From NCBI RefSeq assembly GCF_014251595.1, contig NZ_CP059192.1:358468-422467 (forward strand): a stretch of 64,000 bases of DNA. The letters are read 5' to 3'. Positions 37,007-47,014 of the stretch are shown here, one piece after another. Both the position numbers and the translations under genes were made by a program. The notes below the pieces were generated by a model, which was given only the letters and a program-made list of their open reading frames with translations, ran no database searches and was not told where the DNA came from. The DNA comes from Blattabacterium cuenoti. GTDB taxonomy: Bacteria; Bacteroidota; Bacteroidia; Flavobacteriales; Blattabacteriaceae. Within the stretch, counting starts at the first letter, position 1. Each line of letters opens with the position of its first letter.

Positions 37007-37615
37007 TTATTTTGAATAAAATTCAACAATTAATTGTTCTTTAATATTTTCAGGAATTTGCATTCTTTTTGGCATTGTTCTAAATACTCCAAACATATTT
37101 TGTTCATCCAAAATCAACCATTCTACTAATGGACCTGTTTTTTTTTGCATAGAATCTAATATAAGAGGATGTTTTTTAGATCTTTCTTTTATTCCTATTT
37201 GATCTCCAGGTTTTAATCTAAAAGAAGGAATGTTAACTACCTGATTATTCACAATAATATGTCTATGCGAAACAATCTGACGTGCAGAAGATCGAGATGG
37301 AGCAAATTTTAACCTAAAAACTATATTGTCTAAACGACTTTCACATGCTTGTAACAATAATTCTCCCGTTATTCCTTTTTTTCTTGCCGCTTCAAAAAAT
37401 AAACTTTCAAATTGTCGTTCTAATATTCCATAAGTATATCTCGCTTTCTGTTTTTCTATTAATTGAATAAAATATTCTGAACGTTTTCCTCTTCGTCGAT
37501 TGCTTCCATGTTGACCTGATGGATATTTTCTTCTATGAAAATACTTATCTTCTCCATAAATACATTCTCCAAATCTTCTAGATATTTTGGTTTTAGGTCC
37601 TATATATTTTGCCAT
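37007..37615 (-). CDS. rpsD: 30S ribosomal protein S4
   Basis: S4 binds the 5' domain of 16S rRNA and starts 30S assembly. The 202-residue protein begins MAKYIGPKTKISRRFGE and has the S4 RNA-binding fold around LESRLDNIVFRLKFAPSRSSARQIVSHRHIIVNN in pieces, e.g. SRLDNIVFRLKFAPSR (about residues 92-107) and RQIVSHRHIIVNN. It lies between rpsK (16 bases) and rpoA (26 bases). Full family length. Confidence 0.98.
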   Translation of the reverse strand: MAKYIGPKTKISRRFGECIYGEDKYFHRRKYPSGQHGSNRRRGKRSEYFIQLIEKQKARYTYGILERQFESLFFEAARKKGITGELLLQACESRLDNIVFRLKFAPSRSSARQIVSHRHIIVNNQVVNIPSFRLKPGDQIGIKERSKKHPLILDSMQKKTGPLVEWLILDEQNMFGVFRTMPKRMQIPENIKEQLIVEFYSK

Positions 37616-37631
37616 AATTTATTTTAATTTA

Positions 37632-38027
37632 TTAAACTCTTCTCCTTTTAGGAGGACGACAACCATTATGTGGCAATGGAGTGATATCTTTAATTACTGT
37701 AACAACAATACCAGAATTACTTAAAGCTCGTATAGCCGCATCTCTTCCAGATCCAGGACCTTTTACTTTTACTTCTACTTTTTTTATTCCAGCATTTAAT
37801 CCTTCTTTTGCTACATTTTCTGCTACCATTTGAGCAGCATATGGAGTATTCTTTTTAGATCCTTTGAAATTCATTTTACCAGCAGAAGACCACGCAACAA
37901 CATCTCCTTTTTTATTTGTTAAAGTTATAATAATATTATTAAAAGTAGCTTGTATATGTGCTTCTCCAATAGAATCTACTACAACTAATTTTTTTTTATT
38001 TCCCGTTCCAGATGATGATTTACCCAT
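37632..38027 (-). CDS. rpsK: 30S ribosomal protein S11
   Basis: S11 forms part of the platform near the mRNA exit site. The 131-residue protein shows [20 protein letters not shown] (about residues 24-43), [33 protein letters not shown] and the C-terminal [15 protein letters not shown] that is conserved throughout bacteria. It starts two bases after the rpsM stop. Confidence 0.98.
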   Translation of the reverse strand: MGKSSSGTGNKKKLVVVDSIGEAHIQATFNNIIITLTNKKGDVVAWSSAGKMNFKGSKKNTPYAAQMVAENVAKEGLNAGIKKVEVKVKGPGSGRDAAIRALSNSGIVVTVIKDITPLPHNGCRPPKRRRV

Positions 38028-38029
38028 AT

Positions 38030-38410
38030 TTATTTTGTGACTTTCTTCTTATTTGCTACAGTTTTCTTTTTTCCTTTTCTAGTTCTACAATTATTTTTAG
38101 TTTTTTGACCTCTCAATGGCAAACCTTTTCTATGTCTAGTTCCTACATAACAACCTATATCCATTAATCGTTTAATATTAAGTTGTATTTCAGATCTCAA
38201 TTCTCCTTCAATTTTTATATAATCAGATATATATTTTCTAATTTTACTAATATCATCATCAGACCAATGATCTACTTTCTTATTTTCATCTATTCCAACA
38301 GAACAAAGTATTTTTTTTGATAAACTCTTCCCTATTCCATACAAATAGGTAAGACCAATTATTCCTCTTTTAGATTTTGGAAGATCTATTCCTGAAATTC
38401 TTACAGACAT
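38030..38410 (-). CDS. rpsM: 30S ribosomal protein S13
   Basis: S13 sits in the 30S head and contacts the P-site tRNA and the 50S subunit. The 126-residue protein has [20 protein letters not shown] (about residues 4-23), the [12 protein letters not shown] helix-hairpin-helix, [20 protein letters not shown] and the basic C-terminal tail. It follows rpmJ after 6 bases, as in the usual infA-rpmJ-rpsM order. Confidence 0.98.
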   Translation of the reverse strand: MSVRISGIDLPKSKRGIIGLTYLYGIGKSLSKKILCSVGIDENKKVDHWSDDDISKIRKYISDYIKIEGELRSEIQLNIKRLMDIGCYVGTRHRKGLPLRGQKTKNNCRTRKGKKKTVANKKKVTK

Positions 38411-38416
38411 AAATGT

Positions 38417-38533
38417 TTAACCCTGTTTTTGTTTAAATCTAGGATTTTTTTTATTAATAATACGTAAACGTCCTTTTCTTCTAACAATTTTGCAATTATC
38501 AGTTCTTTTTTTTAAAGATGCTCTTGTTTTCAT
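38417..38533 (-). CDS. rpmJ: 50S ribosomal protein L36
   Basis: This 38-residue protein is encoded on the minus strand and reads [20 protein letters not shown] and so on to NPRFKQKQG, which aligns with the whole L36 family. Only one cysteine of the four-residue zinc ribbon is kept, so this is the zinc-free type. It sits between infA and rpsM exactly where L36 belongs. The spacing to rpsM is 6 bases. Confidence 0.97.
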   Translation of the reverse strand: MKTRASLKKRTDNCKIVRRKGRLRIINKKNPRFKQKQG

Positions 38534-38555
38534 AAAATATAAATTTATTTAACAC

Positions 38556-38771
38556 TCAATATCTATAAGTTATTCTTCCTCTTTCTAAATCATAAGAAGA
38601 CATTTCTAATCTTACTTTATCTCCTGGTAATATTTTGATGTAATGCATTCTCATTTTACCTGAAATATGAGCTTTAACAATACATCCATTTTCTAATTCT
38701 ACACGAAACATTGCATTTGGAGATGATTCAATGATTGTTCCATCTACTTCAATATGCTTTTGTTTAGCCAT
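38556..38771 (-). CDS. infA: translation initiation factor IF-1
   Basis: IF-1 is a single S1/OB-fold domain that blocks the A site during initiation. The 71-residue protein reads [20 protein letters not shown] at the start, then [20 protein letters not shown] and ends in [10 protein letters not shown], all typical. It lies 44 bases after secY. In many bacteria map stands between these genes; here map is located upstream of the str genes. Confidence 0.98.
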   Translation of the reverse strand: MAKQKHIEVDGTIIESSPNAMFRVELENGCIVKAHISGKMRMHYIKILPGDKVRLEMSSYDLERGRITYRY

Positions 38772-38815
38772 ATATAACCATATATAATTTCATCATAATA
38801 TACACAAAAAATTAT

Positions 38816-40198
38816 TTATTTATAATTACTACGATATTTCATCATCATTAATCCATCATAATGATAGTTTAAAAGGTATATATTGACTTGTTGTGAAATA
38901 TCTAAAATAACTCCTACTACAATTAACAATGATGTTCCTCCATAAAATAATGCAAAACTTTGATTTAAACCCATACGAAAAACAATGGAAGGTAATATTG
39001 CTATTATTGCTAATAAAATAGCTCCAGGTAAGGTTATGATTGATAATACATGATCTATATATTCAGCAGTTTCTTTTCCAGGTTTAATTCTCGGAATATG
39101 CCCTCCATTTCTTTTTAAATCATCAGCCATTTGATTTACTGGAATAGCAATAGCTGTATAAAAAAAAGTGAAAACTATCACTAGTATAGAAATAGTCAAA
39201 TTATACCAAAAACCATAAATATCTTGAAAAAGATGAAAAAAATTTCTAAGTTTCATGTTTTTTATATGATCAGAAAAAGTTAATGGAAATAACATGATAG
39301 CTTGAGAAAATATAATTGGCATAACTCCAGCAGATGTCATCTTTAGTGGAATATATTGATGTTTTTTATGAATTAATTGGCTATCTAATCCTAAAGATAA
39401 GGATTTATAATGAGAAACATATTGTACTGGAATTTTTCTAACAGCTTGAATAATTATAACAGAAAATAAAATTACTAATAACCATAATAAAAATTCAAAT
39501 AATAAAATAACTAATCCTCCATTTCCAATTTCCAATTTACTCAAAATTTCTTTGCTAATAGCATCTGGAAATCGTGCTATTATTCCAGACATAATAATTA
39601 GAGAAATTCCGTTACCAATTCCTTTATCTGTAATTTTATCTCCTAACCACATAGTAAATAAAGTTCCTGAAGTCAAAATCATGACTCCTATAATCCAAAA
39701 CATACTTTTTCCATAAAAACTATTTAAATCAATTAAATAAGCCATATTAGAAGAAGAAAAAGGAATAAATTGTTGAGTTAAAGAAACAAGATATACAGGA
39801 GCTTGTATTAAACATATTCCTACAGTTAACCATCTAGTAATAAAACTAATTTGTTTTCTTCCACTTTCTCCATCTCTTTGTAGTCTTTGTAAAGAAGGAA
39901 TAATTATACACATTAACTGGATTATAATAGATGCAGATATGTAAGGCATAATACCTAAAGCTAAAACTGATGCTCGATTAAAAGCTCCTCCTGTAAAAGA
40001 GGATAAAATTTGCATCAATCCTTTAGATCCTGAATTAAATTTATCAATAAAATCGCTAATCCCTAAGGGATTAACACCAGGAAGAGGTATATAAGCTCCA
40101 AAACGATATACTAATAATAAACCTAAAGTTATTATTATTTTTTTACGTAATTCTTTTAAATTCCAAATTTTACAAAAAGATATTACAAAATTATTCAT
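38816..40198 (-). CDS. secY: preprotein translocase subunit SecY
   Basis: SecY is the channel of the Sec translocon. The 460-residue protein has ten membrane segments. Visible landmarks are [14 protein letters not shown] (about residues 26-39), the plug-region [32 protein letters not shown], and late loops with [16 protein letters not shown] that bind the ribosome and SecA. It overlaps rplO by 4 bases. SecY would also insert the membrane proteins encoded in this window together with YidC, whose 3' end is at the right edge. Confidence 0.97.
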   Translation of the reverse strand: MNNFVISFCKIWNLKELRKKIIITLGLLLVYRFGAYIPLPGVNPLGISDFIDKFNSGSKGLMQILSSFTGGAFNRASVLALGIMPYISASIIIQLMCIIIPSLQRLQRDGESGRKQISFITRWLTVGICLIQAPVYLVSLTQQFIPFSSSNMAYLIDLNSFYGKSMFWIIGVMILTSGTLFTMWLGDKITDKGIGNGISLIIMSGIIARFPDAISKEILSKLEIGNGGLVILLFEFLLWLLVILFSVIIIQAVRKIPVQYVSHYKSLSLGLDSQLIHKKHQYIPLKMTSAGVMPIIFSQAIMLFPLTFSDHIKNMKLRNFFHLFQDIYGFWYNLTISILVIVFTFFYTAIAIPVNQMADDLKRNGGHIPRIKPGKETAEYIDHVLSIITLPGAILLAIIAILPSIVFRMGLNQSFALFYGGTSLLIVVGVILDISQQVNIYLLNYHYDGLMMMKYRSNYK

Positions 40199-40674
40199 AA
40201 TAATTTAATCAACAGAGCTTCTCCTCCTATTTTTTGAATAGAAAATAAAGCTTTTTTACTAAATTTATATGCATATATTTTTAATGAAGTATGTAGTTCT
40301 CCTCTACCTAAAATTTTGACAAAATGATTTTTTCTAATCAAATTATTTTTTAAATAGAATTCTTTATTAATAAGAATATTTTTTTCTTGTTTTTGATTTA
40401 TTTTATTAATACAATTTTGAATTGTATCTAAATTAATACCAACAATTTTTTTACTTTTTTTGAAATTTCTCCTAAATCCAAATTTAGGAATTCTTCTTTG
40501 AAGAGGCATTTGTCCTCCTTCAAATCCTTTTTTTTTAGAAAAACCTGATCTAGATTTTGCTCCTTTATGTCCTCTACCACAAGTACCTCCCTTCCCTGAA
40601 CCTTGTCCTCTTCCTAATCTTAATTTTTTTTTTCTAGATCCATGATTTGGAGACAAAAAAAAATTATTATCCAT
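40195..40674 (-). CDS. rplO: 50S ribosomal protein L15
   Basis: L15 organises domains II and V of 23S rRNA. The 159-residue protein has the glycine-rich RNA-binding N-terminus [20 protein letters not shown] (about residues 19-38) and [18 protein letters not shown]; the C-terminal globular part ends in [10 protein letters not shown]. It overlaps rpsE by 8 bases. The usual L30 gene between rpsE and rplO is missing. Confidence 0.97.
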   Translation of the reverse strand: MDNNFFLSPNHGSRKKKLRLGRGQGSGKGGTCGRGHKGAKSRSGFSKKKGFEGGQMPLQRRIPKFGFRRNFKKSKKIVGINLDTIQNCINKINQKQEKNILINKEFYLKNNLIRKNHFVKILGRGELHTSLKIYAYKFSKKALFSIQKIGGEALLIKLL

Positions 40675-41176
40675 TATATACTTTTTTTATGGGAATTCCT
40701 CTTTGTTTAGCTATGATATAAACATCTCTCATAAGACTTAATGCTTTTATAGTCGCTTTTATAATATTATGATGATTAGAAGATCCTTTAGATTTTGATA
40801 AAACATTTCTTAATCCTACTGCTTCAAGAACAGCTCTTAAAGGACCTCCAGCTATTATTCCTGTTCCATCAGAAGCTGGTTTAATAAGAATATGTGCTCC
40901 ACCATATTTGGCTTCTTGTTCATGAGGGATAGTTCCATTACAAATACATACTTTATATAGACTTCTTTTAGCTTGTTCTCCTGCTTTATGAATAGCATCA
41001 GGAGCTTCTTTAGATTTTCCAAAACCATAACCTACTACTCCATTTTCATTTCCTTTAATAACAATAGCACTAAAACTAAAATATCGCCTTCCTTTAGTTA
41101 CTTTACATACTCGAGTTACTCCTACTAGTTTTTCTTTTAATTCTAATCCTGTATATTTTATTTTTTTTTCTGACAT
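40667..41176 (-). CDS. rpsE: 30S ribosomal protein S5
   Basis: S5 is important for decoding accuracy and mRNA unwinding at the entry channel. The 169-residue protein shows [20 protein letters not shown] (about residues 19-38), [38 protein letters not shown] and [16 protein letters not shown]. It starts 4 bases after rplR and directly overlaps rplO, leaving no room for rpmD. Confidence 0.98.
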   Translation of the reverse strand: MSEKKIKYTGLELKEKLVGVTRVCKVTKGRRYFSFSAIVIKGNENGVVGYGFGKSKEAPDAIHKAGEQAKRSLYKVCICNGTIPHEQEAKYGGAHILIKPASDGTGIIAGGPLRAVLEAVGLRNVLSKSKGSSNHHNIIKATIKALSLMRDVYIIAKQRGIPIKKVYNG

Positions 41177-41180
41177 TTTT

Positions 41181-41501
41181 TTAAAATTCTAATCCTATTT
41201 TTCTAATTCCATCAGCTAAAGATTTTATTCTACCATGATACAAATATCTCCCTTTATCAAACACTAATTTTTTTATTTTTAATTTTTTTGCTTTACTTCC
41301 TAATAATTTTCCGACTTCATATGCAAGTTCTATCTTACTTTTTTTTTTATCTTTATAAAATTCTTTCTCTTTTGAAGAAGATGAAACTAGAGTTTTTCCA
41401 GATAAATCATCTATGATTTGTGCATATATTTCTTTATTACTTCTAAAAACAGAAACTCTAGGTCTATTTAAATTTCCTAAAATTTTTTTTAATTTTTTCA
41501 T
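41181..41501 (-). CDS. rplR: 50S ribosomal protein L18, short N-terminus
   Basis: L18 binds 5S rRNA in the central protuberance. The core NRPRVSVFRSNKEIYAQIID (about residues 12-31) and the C-terminal GRIKSLADGIRKIGLEF are well conserved. At 106 residues it lacks about ten residues of the basic N-terminal arm that most L18 proteins carry before RPRLSVFRS. Only 11 bases separate it from the rplF stop, so a longer start is not possible. Confidence 0.96.
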   Translation of the reverse strand: MKKLKKILGNLNRPRVSVFRSNKEIYAQIIDDLSGKTLVSSSSKEKEFYKDKKKSKIELAYEVGKLLGSKAKKLKIKKLVFDKGRYLYHGRIKSLADGIRKIGLEF

Positions 41502-41512
41502 TTTTTTTAAAT

Positions 41513-42058
41513 TTAAGCAGATTTTCCTGTTTTTCTTCGAACTTCTTCTCCTAAATATCTAATCCCTTTACCTTTATAAGGTTCAGGAACTCTAAAAGAT
41601 CTAATTTTTGCGGATATTATACCTAATAACTGTTTATCATAAGATTTTAAAATAATAATATAATTTTTTCCTTTTTCAGATTTTATTTCGACATTAAGTT
41701 CTTTAGGTAGTTGTATCATAATATTATGAGAAAAACCTAAATTTAAATCTAAAATTTCTCCATTATAAGAAGCTCTATATCCAACTCCTACCAATTCTAA
41801 TTTTTTCTGAAATCCTTTTGTTACTCCTATAATCATATTTCTAATTAATACATGATATAGTCCGTGTAAAGATTTAGATTTTTTATTTTCTTGATTTCTA
41901 ATAATTGATAATTCTTTTTGATTCAATTTTAATTGAAATTCTTTCGAAATTTTCTGACTTAGATTTCCTAAAAATCCTTTAATAAATATTTCATTGTCAA
42001 TAATTTCTATATCTACATTTTCGGGAATAAAAATAATTTTTTTTCCAATTCTAGACAT
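41513..42058 (-). CDS. rplF: 50S ribosomal protein L6
   Basis: L6 lies near the sarcin-ricin loop and the factor-binding site. The 181-residue protein has two similar alpha-beta domains; landmarks are MSRIGKKIIFIPENVDIEI at the start, LVGVGYRASYNGEILDLNLG (about residues 90-109) and the C-terminal signature PEPYKGKGIRYLGEEVRRK. Spaced by 14 bases from rpsH. Confidence 0.98.
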   Translation of the reverse strand: MSRIGKKIIFIPENVDIEIIDNEIFIKGFLGNLSQKISKEFQLKLNQKELSIIRNQENKKSKSLHGLYHVLIRNMIIGVTKGFQKKLELVGVGYRASYNGEILDLNLGFSHNIMIQLPKELNVEIKSEKGKNYIIILKSYDKQLLGIISAKIRSFRVPEPYKGKGIRYLGEEVRRKTGKSA

Positions 42059-42072
42059 AATTTAATGATTTA

Positions 42073-42456
42073 TCAATATATATAACATAAGACTTCTCCT
42101 CCTATTTTTTTATTTTTTGCTTGTTTATCTGTAATAATACCACTGGAAGTAGAAATGATAGCAATTCCTAATCCATTTAGAACTCTTGGCATATTTTTAT
42201 ATTTACAATATTTTCTTAAACCTGGTTTACTTATTCTAATAATCTTTTGAATAACAGAAGTTTTTTCTTGATAATATTTTAAAGCTATTTTAATAACTTT
42301 TCTATTGTCTTCTGCTTTGTAACCTAAAATATATCCATTTTCTAATAAAACACGTACAATTTCTTTTTTTATTTTAGAAGACGGAACTTCAAGAAGTTTA
42401 TGTTTTGCTAAAATAGCATTTCTAATTCTAGTTAAAAAATCAGCAATTACATCCAT
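42073..42456 (-). CDS. rpsH: 30S ribosomal protein S8
   Basis: S8 binds helix 21 of 16S rRNA and, in many bacteria, represses the spc operon. The 127-residue protein shows [19 protein letters not shown] at the start, [20 protein letters not shown] (about residues 80-99) and [19 protein letters not shown], ending GGEVLCYIY. Complete. Confidence 0.98.
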   Translation of the reverse strand: MDVIADFLTRIRNAILAKHKLLEVPSSKIKKEIVRVLLENGYILGYKAEDNRKVIKIALKYYQEKTSVIQKIIRISKPGLRKYCKYKNMPRVLNGLGIAIISTSSGIITDKQAKNKKIGGEVLCYIY

Positions 42457-42471
42457 ATATTTATTATTTAT

Positions 42472-42741
42472 TTACCAACTTGCTTTTTTTATTCCAGGAA
42501 TAAGTCCTTGAGAAACTAAATTCCTAAAAACAATACGAGATACTCCAAACTGGCGCATATATCCTCTACATCTACCAGTAATGGTACATCTATTTCTTAA
42601 ACGGACGGGAGAAGCATCTCTAGGTAATTTTTGTAATAATTCATAGTTTCCAGCTTTTTTTAAAGCTTTTCTTTTATTGGCATATTTTAAAACCATTTTT
42701 TCTCTTTTTTTTTGTCTTGCTTTCACAGATTCTTTCGCCAT
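42472..42741 (-). CDS. rpsN: 30S ribosomal protein S14, zinc-free type
   Basis: S14 helps assemble the 30S head. The 89-residue protein has [20 protein letters not shown] (about residues 39-58), [17 protein letters not shown] and the C-terminal [11 protein letters not shown]. It lacks the CxxC pairs of the zinc-binding version. It starts two bases after the rplE stop. Confidence 0.98.
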   Translation of the reverse strand: MAKESVKARQKKREKMVLKYANKRKALKKAGNYELLQKLPRDASPVRLRNRCTITGRCRGYMRQFGVSRIVFRNLVSQGLIPGIKKASW

Positions 42742-42743
42742 TC

Positions 42744-43295
42744 TTATTTTTTTTTAAAAGGAATTCCAAACAAAGATAAAAGACTTTTGGCTTCTTCATT
42801 TTTTTTAGCAGAAGTCACAAATGTGATATTCATACCCATATTTTTTTTTATTTTATCAATATTTATTTCTGGATAAATTATCTGTTCCATAATTCCCATA
42901 TTATAATTTCCATAATTATCAAAACTATTTTCTTTCAATCCATTAAAATCTCTTACTCTAGGTAAAGAAATAACAATAAGTCTTTCCAAAAATTCATACA
43001 TTCTAATTCTTCTTAAAGTCACTTTAACTCCTATAGGCATTCCTTTTCTTAGCTTAAATCCTGATTCATCATGTTTGGAATAACAAAAAATAGCTTTTTG
43101 TCCTGTAATATTCGTTATTTCATTCATGGAATGATCTATAAGTTTCTTATCCATAACAGATGAACCAACACCTTGGTGGACTACTATTTTTTTTAATATA
43201 GGAACTTCCATAATAGAAGTATACCCAAATTTTTTTATCATATCAGGAATTATTTTTTCTCTATAAAATTTTTGTAAATTAGACTGATAAATCAT
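42744..43295 (-). CDS. rplE: 50S ribosomal protein L5
   Basis: L5 binds 5S rRNA and contacts the P-site tRNA and S13. The 183-residue protein shows [20 protein letters not shown] (about residues 25-44), [50 protein letters not shown] and the C-terminal [20 protein letters not shown]. Complete and of usual length. Confidence 0.98.
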   Translation of the reverse strand: MIYQSNLQKFYREKIIPDMIKKFGYTSIMEVPILKKIVVHQGVGSSVMDKKLIDHSMNEITNITGQKAIFCYSKHDESGFKLRKGMPIGVKVTLRRIRMYEFLERLIVISLPRVRDFNGLKENSFDNYGNYNMGIMEQIIYPEINIDKIKKNMGMNITFVTSAKKNEEAKSLLSLFGIPFKKK

Positions 43296-43297
43296 TA

Positions 43298-43519
43298 TTA
43301 TTTAATTTTTTTCAAATTAGATATATGTATCGGAGCCTCTTTTTCTATAATTCCTCCTTTAGGTTTTTTTGGAGTTGGTTTTACGTGTTTTTTGATGATA
43401 TTTACCCCACGTATAATCACTCTTTTTTTTTTCCAAAAAATTTTTTCAATTATACCTTCAGTTCCTTTATAATTTCCTGATAAAACCAGTACTTTATCTT
43501 CTCTTTTTATCTTTTTCAT
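43298..43519 (-). CDS. rplX: 50S ribosomal protein L24, shortened
   Basis: L24 starts 50S assembly near the exit tunnel. The start at 43519 gives [20 protein letters not shown], the KOW-type family start, and overlaps the rplN stop by 4 bases. The body continues [20 protein letters not shown] and [19 protein letters not shown]. With 73 residues it lacks about 30 C-terminal residues present in most bacteria. An upstream start would read through rplN codons in another frame and has no homology. Confidence 0.93.
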   Translation of the reverse strand: MKKIKREDKVLVLSGNYKGTEGIIEKIFWKKKRVIIRGVNIIKKHVKPTPKKPKGGIIEKEAPIHISNLKKIK

Positions 43520-43887
43520 AAAACTTCTTGTGCTAAAGAAATAATTTTCATATATTCTCTTTCTCTGAGTTCTCTTGCCACTGGACCAAAAACTCTTGTT
43601 CCTATAATTTCTCCAGAAGTATTGATTAATACACAAGCGTTATCATCAAAACTTATATAAGACCCATCTTTTCTTCTAGTTCTATTTTTTGTTCTGATTA
43701 CTACAGCTTTACAAACTTGTCCTTTTTTAACTGTACTTCCTTTAGAAGTAGCTAGTTTTACGGTGACAACTATAGTATCTCCTAATGAAGCATATCTTTT
43801 TTTAGAACCACCTAAAACTCTAATAATTAAAACTTCTTTTGCTCCTGTATTATCTGATACTTTGCATCTAGATTCTTGTTGTAACAT
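43516..43887 (-). CDS. rplN: 50S ribosomal protein L14
   Basis: L14 sits at the subunit interface and forms bridges to the 30S; it is the docking site of the silencing factor RsfS, also encoded here (62.5 kb). The 123-residue protein begins [20 protein letters not shown] and has [40 protein letters not shown] and [13 protein letters not shown]. Complete. Confidence 0.98.
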   Translation of the reverse strand: MLQQESRCKVSDNTGAKEVLIIRVLGGSKKRYASLGDTIVVTVKLATSKGSTVKKGQVCKAVVIRTKNRTRRKDGSYISFDDNACVLINTSGEIIGTRVFGPVARELREREYMKIISLAQEVL

Positions 43888-43911
43888 TGTAAAATTATAA
43901 ATATTAAAATA

Positions 43912-44193
43912 TTAATCAGATTTTTCTAATATGTTAACTAATCTCCAACATTTTTTTTTACTCAAAGGTCGTATTTCCATAATATTTACTTTATCTCCAT
44001 TTTTAGATATATTTTTTTCATCATGAACCATATATTTTTTATTTTTTATAATGCTTTTTTCATAATATCTATGTTTTATTTTTTTTACTTCATATACAAC
44101 AATAGTTTTATCCATTTTATCACTAATAACTATTCCTTGTCTTTGTTTTCTAATATTTCTAATTTTTTTTTCATATTTATATTTTTCTACCAT
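43912..44193 (-). CDS. rpsQ: 30S ribosomal protein S17
   Basis: S17 is an OB-fold primary binder of 16S rRNA. The 93-residue protein has IRKQRQGIVISDKMDKTIVV (about residues 14-33), HRYYEKSIIKNKKYMVHDE and the C-terminal GDKVNIMEIRPLSKKKCWRL. It overlaps rpmC by 17 bases, with a start well inside the rpmC end. A later in-frame start is not evident. Confidence 0.96.
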   Translation of the reverse strand: MVEKYKYEKKIRNIRKQRQGIVISDKMDKTIVVYEVKKIKHRYYEKSIIKNKKYMVHDEKNISKNGDKVNIMEIRPLSKKKCWRLVNILEKSD

Positions 44194-44383
44194 TAATTTT
44201 CTTATTATATTCTGTTTTCAATTTAGCAATCTTTCTTCTAATAGATCGAATTTCCATAGGATTTTTAAGTGGTTTTATATGATGATTAAATTTAATATTT
44301 TGATATTTTTTTTGGTTTTCTTTGATTTGTTTCAATAAATCATGAACTGATAAACTTCTTATATTTAAACTATTCATAATCAT
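44177..44383 (-). CDS. rpmC: 50S ribosomal protein L29
   Basis: L29 is a two-helix protein at the tunnel exit and contacts the signal recognition particle and trigger factor. The 68 residues show [20 protein letters not shown] and a C-terminal helix [17 protein letters not shown]. The core family motif is recognisable although divergent. Position between rplP and rpsQ confirms it. It overlaps both neighbours. Confidence 0.95.
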   Translation of the reverse strand: MIMNSLNIRSLSVHDLLKQIKENQKKYQNIKFNHHIKPLKNPMEIRSIRRKIAKLKTEYNKKINGRKI

Positions 44384-44793
44384 ATTTCATTAGAAATAAT
44401 AAATTTCATTTTTATAGGAAGTTTTTGAGCCGCCAATCTTAATGCTTCTTTGGCTACTCCAATTTCTACTCCATCTATTTCAAATAAAATTCGACCCGGT
44501 TTCACTACAGATACCCAAAATTCAACAGGGCCTTTACCTTTTCCCATACGTACTTCTTGTGGCTTTTTTGTAGCAGGTTTATCTGGAAAAATATTAATCC
44601 ACAATTGACCTTCTCTTTTCATGTATCTTGTAGCAGCAATTCTTGCTGCCTCCAGTTGTCTAGAAGTTATCCAAGCACCTTCTAAAGCTTTAATTCCATA
44701 TAATCCTCTAGAAAGAAACAGTCCTTTTTTGGAATTTCCACGAATTCTTCCTTTTTGCTTTTTTTTATATTTCGTTTTTTTGGGTTGTAACAT
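44380..44793 (-). CDS. rplP: 50S ribosomal protein L16
   Basis: L16 helps place the A-site tRNA on the 50S. The 137-residue protein has [20 protein letters not shown] at the start, [20 protein letters not shown] (about residues 43-62), [20 protein letters not shown] and [10 protein letters not shown]. The hydroxylated arginine region near residue 80 is present as [12 protein letters not shown]. Complete. Confidence 0.98.
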   Translation of the reverse strand: MLQPKKTKYKKKQKGRIRGNSKKGLFLSRGLYGIKALEGAWITSRQLEAARIAATRYMKREGQLWINIFPDKPATKKPQEVRMGKGKGPVEFWVSVVKPGRILFEIDGVEIGVAKEALRLAAQKLPIKMKFIISNEI

Positions 44794-44804
44794 ATATAAA
44801 AAAA

Positions 44805-45506
44805 TTATTTTTTCTTTCTATTAAAATGATGATACTTATAACCTTTTTGTTTCTTTTGAGTTCCTAATAATGGAGACAATTCTCTTTTTCCATATATTTC
44901 TCCTTTCATGATCCATACTTTAATTCCTATACTTCCATACACAGTATGTGCTACAGCCATATGATAATCTACATCAGCACGAAAAGTTCCAAGAGAAATT
45001 CTCCCTTCTTTATAAGTTTCACATCTTGCCATTTCTGACCCATTCAGTCTTCCAGAAATTTGAACTCTTATACCTTGAGCATTCATTCTTATAGCAGAAA
45101 GAATAGATAATTTAATTGCTTTTTTATAAGAAATACGATTCTCTAATTGTCTCACTAAACCCTTAGCAACTAATGGAGCATCCAATTCAGGACGTTTTAC
45201 TTCAGAAATATTAATTTGAATTTCTTTTTTAGTAAGTTTTTTTAACTCTTTTCTGACTGTATCCACTTCATCACCTCTTTTTCCTATCACAAGAGCAGGT
45301 CTTGAAGTCCTAATTGTGATTGTGATGAATTTTAAAGTTCTTTCGATAAAAACACGAGAGACTATTCCTTTTGGAAATCTAGCTTCTATATATCTTCTTA
45401 CTTTAAAATCTTCTTGAATCCTATCCTTATAATTATTACACCAACTGGATTGCCATCCTGTTATAATACCAAGACGATTAACAATTGGATTTGTTTTCTG
45501 TCCCAT
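44805..45506 (-). CDS. rpsC: 30S ribosomal protein S3
   Basis: S3 lines the mRNA entry channel. The 233-residue protein shows [20 protein letters not shown], a KH domain around [20 protein letters not shown] (about residues 76-95), [20 protein letters not shown] and [20 protein letters not shown]. It follows rplV after 5 bases. Complete, with a basic C-terminal tail. Confidence 0.98.
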   Translation of the reverse strand: MGQKTNPIVNRLGIITGWQSSWCNNYKDRIQEDFKVRRYIEARFPKGIVSRVFIERTLKFITITIRTSRPALVIGKRGDEVDTVRKELKKLTKKEIQINISEVKRPELDAPLVAKGLVRQLENRISYKKAIKLSILSAIRMNAQGIRVQISGRLNGSEMARCETYKEGRISLGTFRADVDYHMAVAHTVYGSIGIKVWIMKGEIYGKRELSPLLGTQKKQKGYKYHHFNRKKK

Positions 45507-45511
45507 AATAA

Positions 45512-45889
45512 TTATATTTCTTTTATATTTTTTTTATCTAAAAACACAGTAATATTACTCGATCTTTTTCTTATTCTATGACCTCTTCCTTGAGGAACAG
45601 GACGTAATCTTTTTAAGGTTTTTCCTTGATCCACTCGAATTTCTTTTATATATAAAAATTCTTTTTCTTCAGAAAAAAGTTGATTATATTTTTTTTTCCA
45701 ATTAGATAATAAAGAAAAAAGCAATTTTTTTAAAATTAAAGAAACTTTTTTTTTACTACTATAATTTAATAAATCTAAGGCTCGATAGATTTCTTTATTT
45801 CGAACTAAATTGGCTATTAATCTTATTTTTCTAGGAGAACTTCTGACTCCATTTAAAGAAGCTGAAACGATATTAGTATCCTGTTTCAT
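45512..45889 (-). CDS. rplV: 50S ribosomal protein L22
   Basis: L22 extends a hairpin into the exit tunnel. The 125-residue protein has [20 protein letters not shown] (about residues 16-35), a lysine-rich middle, [20 protein letters not shown] with the tunnel hairpin [19 protein letters not shown]. It follows rpsS after 6 bases. Complete though divergent in the middle. Confidence 0.97.
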   Translation of the reverse strand: MKQDTNIVSASLNGVRSSPRKIRLIANLVRNKEIYRALDLLNYSSKKKVSLILKKLLFSLLSNWKKKYNQLFSEEKEFLYIKEIRVDQGKTLKRLRPVPQGRGHRIRKRSSNITVFLDKKNIKEI

Positions 45890-45895
45890 ATTACT

Positions 45896-46180
45896 CTAAT
45901 TTTTTATTTTCAATTTATTTTTAGATCCAGAATGACCTCTAAAAATACGAGTAGGAGCAAATTCTCCAAGTTTATGTCCTATCATATTCTCTGTAATATA
46001 AACATTAATAAATTGTTTTCCATTATGGACAGAAAAAGTTTGTCCTACAAAATCAGGTAAAATAGTGGAAGATCTAGACCAAGTCTTAATAACAATTTTT
46101 TTATCTAGTTTTATATTATTTAAAACTTTTTTATACAATGTTTGGGATACATGTGGTCCCTTTTTCAAAGATCTTGCCAT
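45896..46180 (-). CDS. rpsS: 30S ribosomal protein S19
   Basis: S19 sits in the 30S head with S13. The 94-residue protein shows [40 protein letters not shown] (about residues 30-49), [20 protein letters not shown] and the C-terminal [14 protein letters not shown]. All family blocks are intact. Confidence 0.98.
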   Translation of the reverse strand: MARSLKKGPHVSQTLYKKVLNNIKLDKKIVIKTWSRSSTILPDFVGQTFSVHNGKQFINVYITENMIGHKLGEFAPTRIFRGHSGSKNKLKIKN

Positions 46181-46189
46181 AATAATTAG

Positions 46190-47014
46190 TTACTTTTTTC
46201 TTCTTTGTAAAATATATTTATCAGAATATCGTTTTTTGGTACGAGTTCTAAATCCTTTAGCAGGTTGTCCTCTTCTATTTCTAGGAATTCCTCCAGAAGC
46301 TTTTCCTTCACCTCCTCCCATTGGATGATCCACAGGATTCATGGCAACACCTCGTGTTCTAGGTCTTTTTCCTACATGTCTTTTTTTTCCTGCTTTTCCA
46401 TACCTTTCTAACTGATGATCTAGATTAGAAACAATTCCAATTGTAGCCATACAATTAATCATTATCATTCTAATTTCTCCAGAAGGAAATTTAATTGTTG
46501 CATATTTTTTATCTTTTGCAAATAATTGAGCAAATGATCCAGCACTTCTTGCTATTTTAGCTCCTTGTCCTGGTTTTAACTCTATACAAGAAATATGAGT
46601 TCCTAGAGGAATATCACTTAAAAAGGTAGAGTTTCCTATATTAAAAGGAATATTTTTACCTGAAATTACTTTTTGTCCGACTTTAAATCCTTCCATTGTG
46701 ATAATATACCTTTTTTCTCCATCTTCATAATGAAGTAAAGAAATGAAAGAAGATCGATTAGGATCATATTCTATAGATTTTATAACAGCGTAAATTCCAA
46801 ATTTTCTTCTTGTAAAATCTATAATTCGATATTTTCTTTTATGTCCACCTCCTAAATAACGCATAGTCATACGACCTATATTATTTCTACCTCCGGATTT
46901 ATATTTTCCTTTTACTAAAGTTTTTTCAACTTTACGAGTTGTAAGTTGATTAAAAGAATTCACAATTCTAAAACGTTGACCTGGTGTTGTGGGTTTTAAC
47001 TTTTTAACTGACAT
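46190..47014 (-). CDS. rplB: 50S ribosomal protein L2
   Basis: L2 is near the peptidyl transferase centre and needed for subunit joining. The 274-residue protein has KPTTPGQRFRIVNSFNQLTT, GRNNIGRMTMRYLGGGHKRK (about residues 43-62), GQGAKIARSAGSFAQL and the highly conserved GVAMNPVDHPMGGGEGKASG containing the key histidine. It overlaps rplW by one base. Confidence 0.98.
   Translation of the reverse strand: MSVKKLKPTTPGQRFRIVNSFNQLTTRKVEKTLVKGKYKSGGRNNIGRMTMRYLGGGHKRKYRIIDFTRRKFGIYAVIKSIEYDPNRSSFISLLHYEDGEKRYIITMEGFKVGQKVISGKNIPFNIGNSTFLSDIPLGTHISCIELKPGQGAKIARSAGSFAQLFAKDKKYATIKFPSGEIRMIMINCMATIGIVSNLDHQLERYGKAGKKRHVGKRPRTRGVAMNPVDHPMGGGEGKASGGIPRNRRGQPAKGFRTRTKKRYSDKYILQRRKK

Noticed and set aside
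43520..43636. N-terminal extension of L24 (39 extra codons)
   Set aside because: The stretch overlaps the conserved rplN end in another frame and its translation has no similarity to L24.
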